Shown piece by piece: positions 1-17,084 of a stretch of DNA of 64,000 bases. The notes beneath the pieces were generated by a model, which was not told the DNA's origin, made no database searches, and saw nothing but the letters and a program-made list of their open reading frames with translations. The stretch spans positions 111,408,368 to 111,472,367 of the forward strand of contig NC_058337.1 in the NCBI RefSeq assembly GCF_905475395.1, given 5' to 3'. Position numbers and translations under genes: made by a program. Numbering within the stretch: the stretch's first letter is position 1; each line of letters begins with the position of its first letter. This DNA is from Chrysoperla carnea. Taxonomy: Eukaryota > Arthropoda > Insecta > Neuroptera > Chrysopidae.

Positions 1-218
1 CAGAAATCTGTAATTTATGGTAATCACAAATATCAAATTAAATTAAATTTTTTTATTTTTTTTTATTATATTTTTATAAATTATAGTTCATGTGTTATTC
101 TGATATATCAGCTATATTGCTGTACAGTTTCATTAAAAACCATTCACTAGTTTAAGCGTGAAAGCGTAACAAACAAACAAACAAACATGCTTACTTTCAC
201 ATTTATAATTTATAGAGA
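1..218 (-). mobile_element. Helitron, 5' part, cut by window start (family H1)
   Basis: On the minus strand the element starts with TC at 218, after a host A at 219, and reads inward through TCTCTATAAATTATAAATG and a short (GTTT)n stretch. The sequence matches the 5' half of the complete Helitron at 33687-33236 almost base for base, including the run around 'acagtttcattaaaaac'. It therefore belongs to the same family. The 3' hairpin and CTAG end must lie left of the window. No coding capacity is visible; this is a non-autonomous copy. Confidence 0.75.
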
Positions 219-519
219 TATGAAGTTTCGAATAAATTCACAGTCTAAATAAGGGTTTTGTTGTTTCAATTGTTTATTGTTTTAAGACATTATTATTACC
301 TATAATTTAAGGTCTATTGTATCTTACAATTATTTTATAGATAGATTATTTAGTTAGATAAAATCAAATAAGCGAATAAACATCTGGTTATTAAAATTTA
401 AAATACATATAATTAGTATAGTTTGTGTACTAAATTGTTTTGTGAATTTAACGTGCATTCATCCATTTTTAGTAAGGATGCCTTTAAGGTAGGTTCGAAC
501 GCTAGGTTAAGTTTAGACT

Positions 520-655
520 TGTAGTTATTATTTGTAACTTATTTTCATCTTTGATGATGAATTTTGTTATAACTTCATAAATGTAGACGAAAAATAAGAA
601 TATAATTTTTCGATATCTGCCTTAGCTTTCGAAATATCGAAAGCTAAATATTTAA
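520..655 (-). repeat. Foldback repeat family F, truncated copy
   Basis: Contains GACGAAAAATAAGAAT followed by a TTTCGATATCTG-type stretch and a TTTCGAAATATCGAAAG palindrome. The same blocks and the same flank ('gaattttgttataact') occur at 29095-29300 and 38411-38630. Relative to those copies it is inverted and lacks the second arm. A poly(A) run (about 679-696) follows. A short reading frame over this stretch is not a gene. Confidence 0.6.
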
Positions 656-2520
656 GCGCCTTAATTGTTAAAAAATGAAAAAAAAAAAAAAAAAATTGTG
701 AAATACTCAAATACAAATACAAAATTGGGAAATTTAGTTTTTCAACGCCCGCTTTAGACGGTGTCTGGTGTAGCGGCACCTTATACGCACTCCCTAGGGT
801 CGATGCTGATATCAGATTATGTTATGATGTTATTAGTATGCGTTTGATAAATTTTATTTTACTTAATTAAAATTAATTAATGTAAATAAAATTAGCAAAA
901 ATATTCATAAAATTAACTCGGGAAAAATGAATTTACTCACCTGGCTTAGTTAAAATCGCATTGTTAATATCTTAAATATTTAATTACTTATATTTATACA
1001 ATGATTCAATTACAAATATGTATTTATTTGCCTTGACTTTCAAAGATTGAAATTCCTAAAAATTCTCATTTGACAAAAGCTCAAAAAGATTGGTATTTTG
1101 ACAGGTATTTCTAGATTTCATACAGAGTTCCAGGCGATATCTCTTAAAACTACCCAATCCTTAAATGTATTCGATTTTTGGATTTTTTGGGTCAAAATTA
1201 TTTTATACACCAAGTTTTTCAATTCAATTTTTTCAAGAATCATTTGTTTAGAGTAATTTTTAACCTAAATTATGAAAAATTCGTATCAATTTGTCGATTT
1301 GACGTTTGGTTTCTGAGATGCCACATAAAATCTTAGTCAAAAGGCGAAATATTAGACTAATTTAAGTTTATTTTACTTTTTGTGTTCCTCACTTGCACTT
1401 CCAAGTAGACAAATGATCCAAAGTAGGCAAAGAAATAAATTAAAAAATAATCGTATGAGAAGTTACAATTTTTAATTACCCAAAAAATGAAAATTTTCTG
1501 CACCTGTAGACGAGAAAATTTAGCATTTTACTATTATTGCCCTCGTTTGCGCATTAAAAATAAAAGGTTTGTGCGAGGGTTTTGGGGGTCGCTGAACACG
1601 AATCCGATCTAAAAAAAATTTCTCCGAGTATCTGTGGATCTGAGCATTCTGATTTCAAAAGCAAAAAAAAAAAAATTGGAAAAAATTTGACTAGGTTACA
1701 TTTTATTAAAAAAAAAGTTGGACTCATTTCATAAAAAGCTTGTAGATAATGCTTATGAAACGTAAAGATATAAAAAAAAAATTCATTTTTTAATCATTAT
1801 TTGCTATGTTATATGTATCTTTGTGTCACAAAAAATGCACGGATTACATATAGTACTATATGTAAATACTATAGGGAATACCTTCTAGAACCTAATGCAA
1901 AATGCAAAAAACCGCATCTCCATCCATCTTACTTCAGAAATTTTCGCGGTTTTGACGTTTTTGTGTTAAATTTGCTCGTCTATTGTCTTTCCACCAAGAG
2001 ATTGAATTCTAATAAAACGATTATAATATTTATTAGTGAACAATTTTATTTTAAATGTTATAACTATTTTGGACCTCATGTAAAACATGTGATACAGTGA
2101 TTAAAATGAGTAAACATTAAAAGTATATTTTACTCATTGTATATACAGTATAGATTTACCGGTATCTATCACCTGTGGGTTGTTGACGTATCAGACAAAT
2201 TCTTGTACATATCATTATATTGTCTTGACTGTGGTGTGTTGATTCAATAAATTTAAATAATCAAACTATAAAAGCTATAAAAAAAATAGACAATACAAAT
2301 AATAATAATTCAAGTTCGTATTCAAATTAAATTTGTTTGTCTGTACACGTAAATTATAAATTTAATAGCTACAAAATATTTATAATATCCAAATGAATTT
2401 TAATATCTACAAAATAAATAACAATAAAGATATATACTCTTCGCAGTTTCTTAAGCTACAAATCAAATAAAGATAATAATTTTCGTCTGGCTTTGGATGT
2501 TCAATAGTAAAATTTTTTGC
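656..2520. other. AT-rich spacer, no gene seen
   Basis: No exon with coding-like composition and splice sites was found. The stretch 1550-1690 is less AT-rich ('gggggtcgctgaacacgaatcc') and looks like an old dispersed repeat, but I cannot place it in a family. Nothing else stands out. Confidence 0.4.
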
Positions 2521-2534
2521 CATTAAGTACCAAA

Positions 2535-2800
2535 ATTCATGCAATTTCGCAGGTAGTGTGCCTAAGGCTGGCGTATTGGATTCTCGCCGACACAACTTAA
2601 ATTAAATTAATTAACAGTTGTGATGGTCTGTTGATGAAGGAAGTGCACCCATCCTCTCAAAATAATTTAGGAGCTGAAATAATGAGTAATAAAGGTGTTC
2701 AAATACAAATAGGCTATCACTATGACCCTCTGTCCTCCGAATGAGAATCGGTAATGCCGATTCTATATAAATAAAGTGATAAACGTTACGTATAAATCTA
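2535..2800 (+). mobile_element. SINE, old diverged copy (family S1)
   Basis: The segment from 'gtgtgcctaaggctgg' through 'acagttgtgatggtctg' and 'aataatttaggagctg' aligns with the two younger SINE copies at 54254-54532 and 59090-59342. The box B region is decayed (about 2576-2592), and I see no clear box A or target-site duplication. It is an old, inactive tRNA-derived SINE. Confidence 0.6.
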
Positions 2801-2897
2801 AGCTAATTAAAAATGACCGCATTCAACTAACTCGGTCGACGGCTCAAAATAGTATATAGTTTGAATTAATATTGATCTTTAGCCAAGCCTATCTTAG

Positions 2898-2926
2898 CCT
2901 TGACCCAGAAAATATCTGGGTCAAGG
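2898..2926. repeat. Short perfect inverted repeat
   Basis: CCTTGACCCAG and CTGGGTCAAGG are exact 11-base reverse complements separated by 7 bases. It would form a small stable hairpin. No flanking gene suggests a role. Confidence 0.6.
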
Positions 2927-2929
2927 AAG

Positions 2930-7880
<4,951 letters not shown>

Positions 7881-8345
7881 CAAAGAAGTTCGAGAGTTAT
7901 TTCTTTTCTTCTTTCATTGAAAATAAGTTTGTATATGACTTGTCTTAGAATACCCGGTAGGAACGAAGTATCTTTCAATATCGATATTAACACCATTAAT
8001 TAACACCATTTGACGGTAGCCATATGAAAAATAAAGTTATAAAAAACAGGTCCAAACTGGAAGCATTAATATTAAATTAATGGATAGCATCTGCTTCCGA
8101 AAACAATGCCAAAGAATTTCGAGAGTTATTTCCTTTCTTCTTTTATTGAAAATAAGTTTGTATATGACTTGTCTTAGAACACCCGGTAGGAACGAAGTAT
8201 TTTTCAATATCGATATTTCGAACAGGCATATAATAAATTAACACCATGTGCCGGTAGCCATATGAAAAATAAAGTTATAAAAAAATAGGTCCAAACTGGA
8301 AGCATTAATATTAAATTAATGGATAGCATCTGCTTCCGAAAACAG
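7881..8345. repeat. Tandem direct duplication, two units of about 230 bp
   Basis: Unit 1 starts at 7881 and unit 2 at 8110. Both run from 'caaagaa' through 'cgagagttatttc', 'acccggtaggaacgaag', 'ggtagccatatgaaaaat' and 'ggtccaaactggaagc' to 'tctgcttccgaaaaca'. Differences are scattered substitutions plus about 10 extra bases in unit 2 near 8220. The two units are clearly one local duplication. No protein is encoded consistently in both. Confidence 0.9.
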
Positions 8346-11252
8346 TTTGTTCCGGGTCCGCTTGACTTACCATGAAATTTTAAAATATAAAAAAGTTTTG
8401 TGGCAGTAAAAATGTTACACTGTTTTCGGTTAACGTTACCCATGAAATGTGAAACGTGCGATAAGTAAATTAGTTCCATCAGTTGAAAATATCTTTGTGC
8501 TAGTCAATTCAGTAAGAATCGATACTTTTTGTTCTTTCAAGGACCCAAGTAAAAGGAAATATATCACTTCTTGCGTCTGTAAGAGTAAATAAAAAGATTG
8601 CATTAAAAGTGTTGTATCTATATCATATTTAACAAATTAATTTTTGTTTTAGAAACATTTTTGAATACAATAAAACAATGTCAGATTACCAAAATATAAA
8701 TAATAAATATTATTAAGTAATAATTTATAAAAATTACATCCTACATATTAGAACTATAGTAATATTTCACCCACTAAAAACATGAATAATTATATTTATA
8801 AATTATAAAATCAACGTAATAGCCTTAAAACACAAAAACCAATTGATAAATCATCTTCTCAAGACCATGTTGTCTATATCTATTACGTGAATTAAATTCC
8901 AAATTAATTATTTATAAAGAGACGGATGCAGGATCGGATCAGGCATTTAATGGGTCCTAGATCAGGCATTTAATGGATCCTATTTTCAGGATTGAGAGCA
9001 GAAGACTCTGTCCCGAAATCAGCGGTGGTTCAGTGTAAGCATAGGTTTATAATACCACTTGCATAAATAGACTTTGTTTTGCAAAATATCTTCTTTTCAT
9101 TGATTAGAGACTTGCTGGTTCCTGTAAGTATAAGCTGTTTTGCCACTATTTTCAAGACTTTAAATTAAAGAGATATACTCGGGGGGGGGGTGGGTTTCGG
9201 TGAGAAGGCGGTAGTGTTATACTTGAAAATTTTTCTTCTTTAACCAAGTGTCTGCGCTTTGAAATCTTTTCAAATTTTTGTTGTTACATAATGGACTCTA
9301 TTTATAAATAGGTTTATTAGTTAATCCAACCCTGGTCATATGTGTAAATGTTTGTTCAGCTAGACGCCATAAAAATTACTTTTTGTATTTTACAAGAGCT
9401 ACTACTACTATTAAATCACGTAGCTAATAAACTTAAACTTCGAGTAATATTAAAGATTAGTCATTTTTTCAAATAAAATTAGTTTTGAGCATACTTTTCA
9501 ATTTATATTAAACCATGGTTTTATCTTAAAATAAGCATGGGTATTCTACATTTACAATTAACAGACAAAAATTCTGTTTTTGGCGAGTCTATCAAACTTT
9601 ATCTCTACAAATTTTTTCGAAAGTGCTGTGCTTTCTAATAGATAACGTCGACAGCACTGTTTTTGCTAAATGATTAGTACATACGGGAAGTCATCGGTCT
9701 AAGAAAACACAGCAGGGAATTTCGGACACTATGACCACTTGATAACATTACAATTAAAGTTATCAAATTATTGTATAGTCATGATTTTATTACATTGTTT
9801 ATATGTTAAAAACAGTTCGTTGTTCCTGAATCCTGAGTATCCCACGTGGCAGGGCCCTTTATTGAAAAGATGGATTTTTAAAATCCCTATCTTCCACTCC
9901 AACATGAAACAAAAAGTGTCTAGTAGCTATTTTACTTTTGTATTTGAATTCTGGTGGGAGCGCTAGAAACACTGAATTTTGTAACAAATGCATACGTTAT
10001 TTACAATGACCTGCACTTCCACCAATATGATGATTTCAACTATCTAGGAAAAAGTTGATAATCTTAAATCGGCTGAATAGATTTAAAAAAAAACATCACC
10101 AATTATAATCCTAATTAAACTCCTTTGATTAAAAAAATACTAAGTCGGCCTTGACGTTGCCTAGAATGTCAAAGGCTAACTTATCAGCCTTATAACCGTG
10201 CGTTTGAGCGAGGGACAAAAATAGGATAAATTAAGATATTAAGTAAATTAAGATTATATTACGCAATCTCAACGTGACGAATGTTTGAATATTATAAAAA
10301 TTATTTTTAACATTTTAAAGTGTATACCTATATCTATTAAAATTAACTTTAATATTTAATATTTAATAATATTATAATCTATTCAAGACTAATTAATACT
10401 ACAGAACGAACATCTTCTGAAATAAATAACCAAGGAAATCGGTATATTGACTTAAGTGTTACACACACAATTAAAAAATGTACATAGTATTAATTCAAAA
10501 TGTACTTAAGTAATAATAATAATTTATTTATTATAATACAAAATATTTATTATTACAATAAAAATAACTAATAATGTATTGTACCTGTATTCTGCCTTTT
10601 TATATACAAGAAGTAACAGAACAAATTGTCCTGCACAAATGAATTCAATAATATCCAAATTTATAAACAAAATTCAATTTTCTGAAAGATAAAATTCAAT
10701 TTATTGAAAATTTAGAATTCGAGTCACAAATACCTGAAATTTATTTGTATTGTTGATTTAATTAAAATTGACTTTCTTGTTAGTCCATTTCTTTAAGCAA
10801 AAGTTTACCTTTAGCAAGTAAGTACTTTGTGCTTAACTCGAGAGTCTAATAAATGTAGCAGATTGTTTATAAATAATTTTCCTTATCATACACATCTTTC
10901 AAGATCTGACCATGCTGTGTCTTACAATTGTTACTAAATCTGTGTCTGGGCTTTTGCAAATGATCTTCGATTTACTTAAAACTATCTTTCTCTGCGCATA
11001 ATCAGTACCTGAACTTAACGAGACCGTTAACTAAAAAGATTTTTTATGGAGTTTTTGTAATTACCATTTCTGCTACATGTTGTATAAAAATATTACTAAA
11101 TTATTTTTGTATTTATAATCTGAAATCAAATTAAATACCATATACTTACTTACTTGTTAAAAGGAATTGATTGGCGCATAATTAAATTAAAAAAACTAAC
11201 TTAAAATTATTTATTGCTCTTGCTAAAGAATCTTCTATGTAGAGAAACTTAC
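8346..11252. other. AT-rich spacer with two minor repeats
   Basis: A small tandem pair of the unit 'gatcaggcatttaatgg' lies at about 8937-8980. A run of ten G follows at 9181-9190, which is unusual in DNA this AT-rich. No gene was recognised. Confidence 0.5.
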
Positions 11253-11705
11253 CGTTTTTGGGGTAGTGTCCAAAAATCCAATGCCCTTAATTTGATTTAC
11301 CATATTCCTTACCACTATGTACGCGATTTCTGTCATGACATATTCAAAACACCATTGCCAATAACGAGTCACGATCTGGGACATTCTAGTTCGGCTGTCT
11401 CTATTATTGGCCACCTCACTTATGGGATTAAGAAACTTCCATGTTCCAGTAAACATTGACGTTTAAGTTAATTTTCGTCAATTACTGCTTGAGTTCACAG
11501 CTCCCCCTTGTTTGATTGTCCACACTTTTTTCGAAGCGATTTTTGGTGACTATGTAATCTGTTGTGCGATTCAGAAAAACTCGATTTTAAAATTGTCCAC
11601 TTTTATTATCTTCGTTCATATCCTGTAGTGTGCGTTTCTTGCGCCAGAAATTAGACCCAGTATGTCTTCCACTTCTCTTTATCGCCAACTGTTTAATGCA
11701 TCAAG
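11253..11705 (-). pseudogene. Decayed coding region of unknown family
   Basis: This stretch is visibly richer in G and C than its surroundings. On the minus strand one frame reads from about 11705 with only isolated stops (after ...NKSGQF and after ...SCELKQ). The reading then continues in another frame as a 68-codon open segment from ATG at 11456 to 11253. That last segment includes RYWQWCFEYVMTEIAYIVV and ends exactly at a consensus GTAAGT donor in phase 0. Two stops plus a frame change suggest a broken gene or a degenerate transposon ORF. I do not recognise the protein. An alternative is that 11456-11253 is a real exon and the upstream frame is chance. Confidence 0.35.
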
Positions 11706-13309
11706 TTATCTGCAGATACAGATTTTTTGATATTGCAACAAATATTGAGAATATCCAAAAGACAAGAAAAATTTCTTATAGGAAAAATAATTTTTTATTA
11801 TGCGCCAATCTAGCCTAGACTTTAGTAGACATAATGCGTATTTAATGATTACGTATGCATTGAATAAATGTAAACACCTGGGTCTGGGTTATAGTTTTTA
11901 ATTACATACATATAATTTTTTTTAGATAGGTATTCACATTAATTTTTCTTAATTTCTAATAAGCAACATCTAATTTTAATTGCATAACATCTTGTTTTGA
12001 TATTTAAATAATTTTATAAAAGGTTTATTAGAATTATGTTTTGATATAATAAATAAATAGCTATAGGTACATAAAATATCTAGATATAACATTAATAGTA
12101 CTTGACTACGCGGATTTTGGATAGGAATCTTGGTTAATTTTCATGGCATTGACACATTGCTTTATTAATCTTATTTTATGGATGAACATATAAGTTTATG
12201 GTTTGTATATATGGCTTATATTAAAAATTTAATTAAATTTGTCTATCAAATTTATATAAATTATTATGTTTCTCTCATTTATGCAATTTCGTATCCTAAT
12301 TTTCACAATTTTTAATGCAACAAGTTTAAGTAGGTAATTGTTATCATTCAATAATTGTTTTTGACATACCAATTATCTACATGTAAACAATTAAAAATAG
12401 TTATATTTTAAATAAAACGTGGGATTTATTGCAAATTTCATAAGAGAGTAGCACTGTGATTAGAAAAATAGAACTGTCATAGAACTTTTTATATTCGGAT
12501 TATTTTTCGGAAGACATAGTTAAGAAGGGATTGCAGAAAACTTTAATTACAAAATTGATTTGTTGCTATAAAACATGTTAATTAAGTTTTATGGAAACTA
12601 ATATATTGTAAGTAGAAAAACATATTTTCATTTTAAAGGGCTGTCCACTTTCTGCTGTTTGAGTAGTGAGGAAGGGTATTTTTTTTTAAAGGATTCCGAA
12701 TTAAAACATTCCGAGTAAAATTACAACAAGCAGTTCCGTAGGTACACAGATAATACAAATTTAATGAAGAAACAAATAATTTTAATATTACAATCATATT
12801 TAAAATGACCTTAGTCAATAAATTGTAATAAAATTTAAAAATAAACCGCTTACATTTTTAGGTGATATTTATCCTTACCTATACAAAAAGATTGTCTCAA
12901 AAAATTTGTACAAAAATATCGTCTGTAGAGTGTGATAGATTGGAATATTTATTGCATAATAATTTTGTATGTAGGTATGAGTACCTATTATTACGCTTAA
13001 ACTATGTTAATGGCCAATTTTAATTGGTTAATTGAACATAAGGTGATAATATTTGACTTAAATTAATTTATTTTGCTAACTTTTATATTTTTGGTGTACT
13101 TTAAATAAACAGTAGTGATACAAATCAATTTTGTACACATGACTTCAAAAAAAGGTTATTGTATTTGAACAAAAATGGTACACATGTTATCAAAAATGAG
13201 GAATTTGAAGAAATTTAGGTCGCTAAAAAATGATCCAATTTTATGAGTGTGTCATATACGATTTATTAAAGGATGTAGGTACTCTTTATTTTTAAAAAGT
13301 AAAAAATCA
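11706..13309. other. AT-rich spacer, no gene seen
   Basis: Long A/T runs and no supported exon or repeat. Confidence 0.4.
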
Positions 13310-13520
13310 TCTATACATATAAAATGCTTTGTCTTCAATGACTGACTGACTGACTGACGGATCAACGCAAGGTTAAACCGCTGCGCTGATCGTAGAGACC
13401 TGAAACTTGGAAGGTGTTTTCTCTGTATGACTTAGGCACCAGAAAAGTAGGATTTACCGAAATTCTACTCTTAAGGGGGTGAAAACGGGGGAAAAAATTT
13501 GTAAGGGACATTGTGATTCC
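13310..13520 (+). mobile_element. Helitron-like 5' end
   Basis: Begins TCTATACATATAAAATGC after a host A, continues through (GACT)n at 13339-13357 and then a less AT-rich body with 'gagacctgaaacttgg' and 'gggggtgaaaacggggg'. This layout (5' TC, TA-rich leader, GACT repeats, 'acctgaaacttgg') is typical of non-autonomous insect Helitrons. I could not find the matching hairpin plus CTAG end, so the right boundary is a guess. Confidence 0.55.
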
Positions 13521-14399
13521 TTGGTTCAATCTAATTCAAATTTTGCATAAAAATTCTTTAACTTTAAAATAATACTTAACATATAAATCAAATAATTTCA
13601 AGTATCTCAGTGTGGCTTTTGAGCTAATCCCTTTCTTTTCTTGACCGGGCTACGTGGTTAATGCCTTGTCCTGACCATGAAACGTAAAGATATGTTGAAA
13701 ATTTCGATTTCGAAAATGGAACCACTACAATATATTGAGAAGTAAACAAAATTATTTGAACGTGCATTGTTTGTAAATTGTGACCAATTTTTCATATATT
13801 TTTTTGGGTACGAGTTTAAAAATCTTAATTTGTTATTAATCATAATCCAAGATTATTTTTAGTGTGTGTATTTCAAATAAAATATGAACTAAAAAAAACA
13901 TTAAATGCTGGTTTCGCAGAAATAATGCTAGATTTTCTAATAATTTATATTTTTTTAATAGTTTTTGCAAGGTAAACAATAAATTCTACTTTTTTCCAAT
14001 TAGGTATGTATGTGAATTATTAAATGTACATTTTATAAACATATTTTTATTTTTTTAAATTAAATGAATAAAATATAATTCATTGATTTTTTTTTTTCGA
14101 TAAATTTTGAAAAATAACAAAACTATCAGAAAATTTCTATTCATTCATGTTGATTGATAATTATTGTTTAGTTGGCAAAAAATTTATATTGTTATTGTGG
14201 AAATTTATTAAATGTTTATATCCGGTCGGAATGAAGTAAGAGGAACTTATTTTGTTGCTTAATTCCCAGTGATAAATGTTGCATCATTCAACTTAGTAAA
14301 CTCCCTATGTAGACGTAAAGGTGAAAGAAAGAAAATGAGCTTTTTTATTGAATTATACAGTTTTTAGTATATTTGGTGTTGTGAAAGGGTAAAAAGCCG
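13521..14399. other. AT-rich spacer downstream of the protease pseudogene
   Basis: No supported gene. The right edge of the Helitron-like element may lie here. Confidence 0.35.
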
Positions 14400-14735
14400 A
14401 AAATCGAACCTCTTAAACTTAGAACACGTGTGTAAACACCTGAATATGGAGAAATTCAACGGGGTTTCAGTGGCTAGTGAGCACTAAGCCAACAAATTTT
14501 TCATTCAATATAATCGACTGATAGAGTCACTCCTAAAATCACAAATAAATAAATTTTAACTCTTAAAACCTCTTAAAAGTAACTTCGCATGGCCCTTTCC
14601 CACCTTATGGAATTCTAGCGAATACTTGGAATTAGTACGGGGCAAAACGAATAAACATTTTAGTTGGTTAGAAAGTGTTCTCGATTCTTTTCATCAACAT
14701 TATCAATTTCAGGTGGGAAAAATCAGATCACTCAT
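14400..14735 (-). pseudogene. Remnant of a tandem S1 protease paralogue (last two exons)
   Basis: The minus strand at 14532-14400 aligns with exon 7 of the intact protease, and about 14735-14584 aligns with exon 6. The acceptor AG before the exon 7 copy survives, but the copy is dead. The Asp-Ser of the active-site motif remains while the following Gly-Gly-Pro has changed to Ile-Ser-Arg. A one-base deletion follows shortly, and the exon 6 donor GTAAG is lost. The pseudo-intron is only about 50 bp against 420 bp in the intact gene. Exons 1-5 were not found. It shares the orientation of the functional gene and lies about 430 bp beyond its stop, so a tandem duplication followed by decay is the simplest history. 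Confidence 0.8.
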
Positions 14736-15141
14736 TTTTTTTTCAATTACTTATTTTTTTCTCTTTTCTTTTGTCAGCTCATTTTATTAATAAAATTTAA
14801 AATTAAACCAGATAAATTTAAAACTAAACCAGAAATATCTCGTTGAAGCTTCATGGTCTAATAGAAAGAAAAGTAGGTAATCTTTTGGAATTCTACATGG
14901 GTGAGTTTTGACTGTATCGACGCTATAATTTGATTTGAAGTTCAGTAGATTCGCATCGTTTTTGTCTGATTTTTATTTACAATTCTCACAATTGCATACA
15001 AAATACCCTCGATTTAGATAATCGTGGGTTCTTTGATGATGAAGGTGAAGGTTCTATTTTTTACTCAATACTTTGAGATCTGTTTCCAAAACAACCAACG
15101 AAACGAAGAGGAATAACAGTAAAAGCATATACTTATTATAG

Positions 15142-15151
15142 TTTATTTATT
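15142..15151 (-). terminator. Poly(A) signals of the protease gene
   Basis: Two overlapping AATAAA hexamers on the minus strand lie 14 to 26 bases past the stop codon. The predicted 3' UTR is therefore very short, as is common for insect digestive proteases. Confidence 0.7.
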
Positions 15152-15165
15152 TTAAATTAAAAAAT

Positions 15166-17025
15166 TTATACACCTGAATTTTTACGTATCCAATCTCTGA
15201 AACTTGCAACTCGCGTGTAAACGCCTGGATATGGGGGTGTTGTGCATGGTTTAATTGACCATGATACCAAACCAACAACTTTTCCATTCAAAGTCAATGG
15301 ACCACCAGAGTCACCCTAAAAATCATAAATAGTTAAATTTTCACGCTTAACAGGACGACGCGACGTACAAATCTTATGGGAATTGGCTCCCAACTAAATT
15401 AGCTGAATTTTTTTTCCGTTGTTGTTATAAACTTTCTGAATAGATACCTCAATGGATACAAAGAAAAATAACAGTTTTGAAATCCATTTGTTTTTTTAAA
15501 TAAAGAGAATGTGTTGTCTGGAAATAGGGTACTTCTGTCCTACTTTAGGTTTTGTTGAGAACACTCAGACAAACATTTTCCACCCGCTCCCATAACAATC
15601 TACAGCCGAAGAGTTTTTTCCTGGGTTAGGCTGTTTCTTCAGTTTTATTTCCTTGATTAACAACATATCAAAAAACAATCTAGCCAATTCTTATAAGGTA
15701 TATGTGCGTTATCATTTATCAAAAACAAAACTTACATTGCATTGTCCTTTCCATCCTTCTGGAACTCCAGCGCACAAATTACTATTATAAACAGTGTTGT
15801 AATGTATATTTTTGCATTCTTCAATGTCCACAATGGTTATGTTTACTTTTTGTAATCGTTTAGGTAAAATTCCACCACTCTGAAAGGAAATAAATGATTT
15901 TCAGATGAAATTTTTTTTTTACACTCCGTAGATCACTCGAACATCATAATAACAAATTCTAAGATGCTTTCATGATTTCTCAGACTATATTTAAAGTTCA
16001 TAAATATTTTAACTTACAGCAGTGTATCCCCATCCAGCTAAAAGTACGTTGCTTCCTCCTGGTGCAGGTTCATCTTGTTCAGGTAAAACTGCTGGTTGAA
16101 CATTTCCACCAAATACTGCTGGTTCAGCCAACTTTTAAAATTTAATATCGGATTAGTTAATTTCGTATGAATTATAAAAAAGAATTTATATTTTACATAC
16201 TTTTAATAATGCAATGTCATTTTCACTGCCATAATAATTCTCGTGAATAATTTTTGATGCAACATCAATTACTGTTTTATCATTTGCGTTTGGATCGATG
16301 TCCACAACACCATATTGTATAGATTGGGCTCTATATGAAAACAAACAAAATTTTAATAATTGGCTTTTAAATCTAGCTTCGATACTAATATTCTTCTTGA
16401 ATTTTTTAAGCGTAACATGAAATATACTTATTTACAAAACCGCGATGTATTCGAGCAAATATTAGCCTTGTCTAAAATGTAAAATTGTTATTGTTTTTGG
16501 GGACATAACTCTCAACAGCCTACAGGAGATGTGAGCCTCCTTACTTAGATGATTGATTTACAATGATAATTACTGTATTCACAATCTGCTTTGCAAGTAA
16601 ATAGCTTTTAGGGCACAGCAATTATAAATATGAATGTCAAAGTCGGGGATAGTGTAAAAAAAAAAATTAATAATAAATTTCTTACGAAGAAGCACAATGT
16701 CCTGCTGTTAACACGTAATCTTTAGAAATTAAAACTCCACCACAGTTATGACTGCCACCATAACTTCTTAATGAAATCTTTAAAAAAATAATTTTCTCAT
16801 TAGTTAAACAATCAATTTATTCAAATAATACAAGAATACTTACTATTGATGGAACATCTCCTAAATTAGCATCTACTCCCCCTACAACTCTACCTTCAAG
16901 GGATGCCCCTACAAACACAAAAATATAAATTGTTAGTAATACACTTTTGAAAATTATTTTAACTAATTATTAATACCTAAAATTGGCGCAGCCAATGAAA
17001 TTAGAAGTATACAAAATTGAAACAT
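15166..17025 (-). CDS. Secreted chymotrypsin-like S1 serine protease, 7 exons
   Basis: Exons (minus): 17025-16977, 16908-16844, 16777-16686, 16330-16201, 16131-16018, 15879-15736 and 15315-15166. All introns are GT-AG, and joining them gives 247 residues. Residues 1-17 form a signal peptide, followed by a short propeptide ending LEGR. Cleavage after Arg23 would free the mature N-terminus VVGG. The catalytic triad is His65 (TAGHC), Asp107 (NDIALL) and Ser201 (GDSGGP). Six cysteines fit the three conserved disulfides (42-58, 168-182, 191-220, chymotrypsin numbering). Specificity residue 189 is Gly in the context GQCNGDSGG, not the Asp of trypsin, and 226 is Gly. A chymotrypsin-like or broad specificity is inferred. 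Residue 216, usually Gly, is Ser (VSWSIKPC), which may narrow the substrate cleft. A secreted digestive role is likely, but an immune or venom role cannot be excluded. The start is the only ATG preceding the signal peptide. Confidence 0.95.
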
Positions 17026-17044
17026 TATTGTATAATTAAGTTGC

Positions 17045-17084
17045 AAGTACTGTTCAAAATTCTTCCAAAATGTTAGATTTTATA
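17045..17084 (-). promoter_or_regulatory. TATA box and initiator of the protease gene
   Basis: On the minus strand TATAAAA lies at 17084-17078 and an initiator-like ACAGT has its A at 17051. The TATA box therefore begins 33 bases upstream of the presumed start of transcription. The resulting 5' UTR would be only about 25 bases before the ATG at 17025. The spacing fits a standard insect core promoter. Confidence 0.6.

Noticed and set aside
567..779. Minus-strand open frame of 70 codons
   Set aside because: It crosses foldback family F and a poly(A) run that gives poly-Phe.
1040..1350. Similarity to 52830-53040 ('attttttgggt(c/t)aaaatta')
   Set aside because: The match is short and in low-complexity AT-rich sequence; not enough to call a repeat family.
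11214..11459. Plus-strand open frame opposite the decayed coding region
   Set aside because: It is the mirror of the minus-strand frame, with less protein-like composition and no splice sites.
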